DNA from: Leguminivora glycinivorella
Taxonomy: Eukaryota > Arthropoda > Insecta > Lepidoptera > Tortricidae
Direction: 5' to 3'
NCBI RefSeq assembly: GCF_023078275.1
Contig: NC_062975.1
Coordinates: 682,001-746,000, forward strand
Length of the DNA stretch: 64,000 nucleotides
This document shows, piece after piece, positions 63,292 through 64,000 of this stretch. Every line of letters begins with the position of its first letter. The stretch's first letter is position 1. A program made the position numbers and the translations under genes. The notes under the pieces were generated by a model that was not told the origin of the DNA, searched no databases, and saw nothing but the letters and a program-made list of their open reading frames with translations.

Positions 63292-63345
63292 TCAAGGAGC
63301 AAGCGGACTTATCCGCACCGCTAATGACTAATAACAGCCCGCGTG
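63292..63345 (+). pseudogene. Diverged copy of GPCR exon 4
   Basis: GAGCAAGCGGACTTATCCGC, then ACCGCTAATG and AACAGCCCGCG, match exon 4 at 62988-63032. The nine codons EQADLSAPL are kept with four silent changes; then the reading changes, and the donor is GCGTGTAAA for CAGGTTAGA. A possible acceptor TTTGCTGTCAAG precedes it. Either a decayed exon or an alternative one. Confidence 0.7.
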
Positions 63346-63418
63346 TAAAATTATATTAAATCTGTTGGTTTTTGCTTAGTCCTTTCGCCTTTGTTTGCTA
63401 TAAACGCTCATTGACAAT

Positions 63419-63568
63419 GTGCGTAGCCAAATGCGCAAACGCTCATGAAACGCTCACGCTAAATATCTCTTTCGTAGCTGTCTATCTCTATCGTTCTTGA
63501 CTACATTTCTGCGGCGTTTCGATGGCATTTCGTTTCGCAGCAATGCCATTCGGCTACGGGGCCTGGTC
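63419..63568 (+). repeat. 160-bp palindrome-ended dispersed repeat, copy C
   Basis: Starts TGCGTAGCCAAATGCGCAAA and ends GCCATTCGGCTACGGGGCCTGG. Same strand as copy A. Confidence 0.75.
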
Positions 63569-64000
63569 AAACGTAAGTATAAACATGTTCTTGCAAATGG
63601 TAAGCGACAAAGTGGGACATTTCACGTCTAATAATTATTAATCCCAAATGAAATTGTAATTGTCTATAAAGTCTATGTGTAAATTGCCAACTTAAAAACA
63701 CCTAACACATTTTACATGTCACACATTTACCCAGGCATATTTTTAAGATTTTGGTTTAGACAGGCCGAATTAAATATTGTCACGTTTTGTATTCTCTGGC
63801 ACAAACAGCTTTAATAAATCGACTTGTCTAAAAAGTAATTGTTGGTGATTCAATTACAAATTCAAATGCCTTAGCTTCTCTTTCTGCGCGTAAAATGTTT
63901 GACCCCGTTTTCAGTGTAACAATATGAGTACTTACTTATGACGCTCTCACACTGTGCTGTTATAAATGTTATAACATGGTGTGAAAGGGACAGCAAGCCA
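63569..64000. other. Intron after exon 4, no gene seen
   Basis: AT-rich to the window edge; no repeat or exon recognised. Confidence 0.45.

Overview
The window looks like a piece of a moth or butterfly (Lepidoptera) nuclear genome. It is AT-rich and intron-heavy, and it is crowded with element types typical of that order: Ty3/gypsy LTR elements, 5'-truncated RTE-like LINE tails, tRNA-headed SINEs, palindromic MITEs and (ACAG)n-bearing repeats. Species cannot be read from the sequence. Family names come from recognising motifs; no database was searched.

Host genes. Four spliced plus-strand exons form the 5' part of a rhodopsin-like (class A) orphan GPCR gene: exon 1 (ends 13482, ATG at 13473), exon 2 (17375-17573), exon 3 (59019-59157) and exon 4 (62916-63032). 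They join in frame for 155 codons and cover the N-terminus to about TM3; the gene runs off the right edge. Intron 2 is 41.4 kb and holds most of the mobile DNA. A second host-like exon, the N-terminus of a THAP zinc-finger protein (17809-17918), sits inside intron 2. Diverged partial copies of GPCR exons 2 and 4 lie 1.2 kb and 0.3 kb downstream of the originals, and over their best-conserved stretches they differ only by synonymous changes.

Mobile elements, left to right. At 13-5334 there is a minus-strand Ty3/gypsy element (CsRn1-like) with two 588-bp LTRs and gag and pol in overlapping frames. From 6 to 21 kb there are MITEs, foldbacks, LINE tails and a SINE. At 22495-37064 lies the main object of the window, a 14.6-kb array of six Penelope-like retroelement units: three complete minus-strand units (period 2743-2744 bp), one 5'-truncated minus unit, then head-to-head one 5'-truncated plus unit and one complete plus unit. 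The whole array is bounded by one 12-bp target-site duplication. Every unit codes for a reverse transcriptase with a GIY-YIG endonuclease, and each junction carries a small hammerhead ribozyme with a palindromic stem III. At 39.5-40.3 kb a long foldback is interrupted by a SINE. At 41790-46178 there is a minus-strand, Mag-like Ty3/gypsy element with identical 119-bp LTRs and a perfect 5-bp target duplication. From 47 to 62 kb there are a 245-bp tandem duplication, LINE tails and several MITE families, some with second copies elsewhere in the window.

How it fits together. The host gene is a long-intron receptor gene whose second intron has served as a landing site. The two LTR elements and the Penelope array look young (near-identical repeats, mostly open frames); the LINE tails and MITEs look old. 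Several frame breaks fall in homopolymer runs, so some may be sequencing errors.
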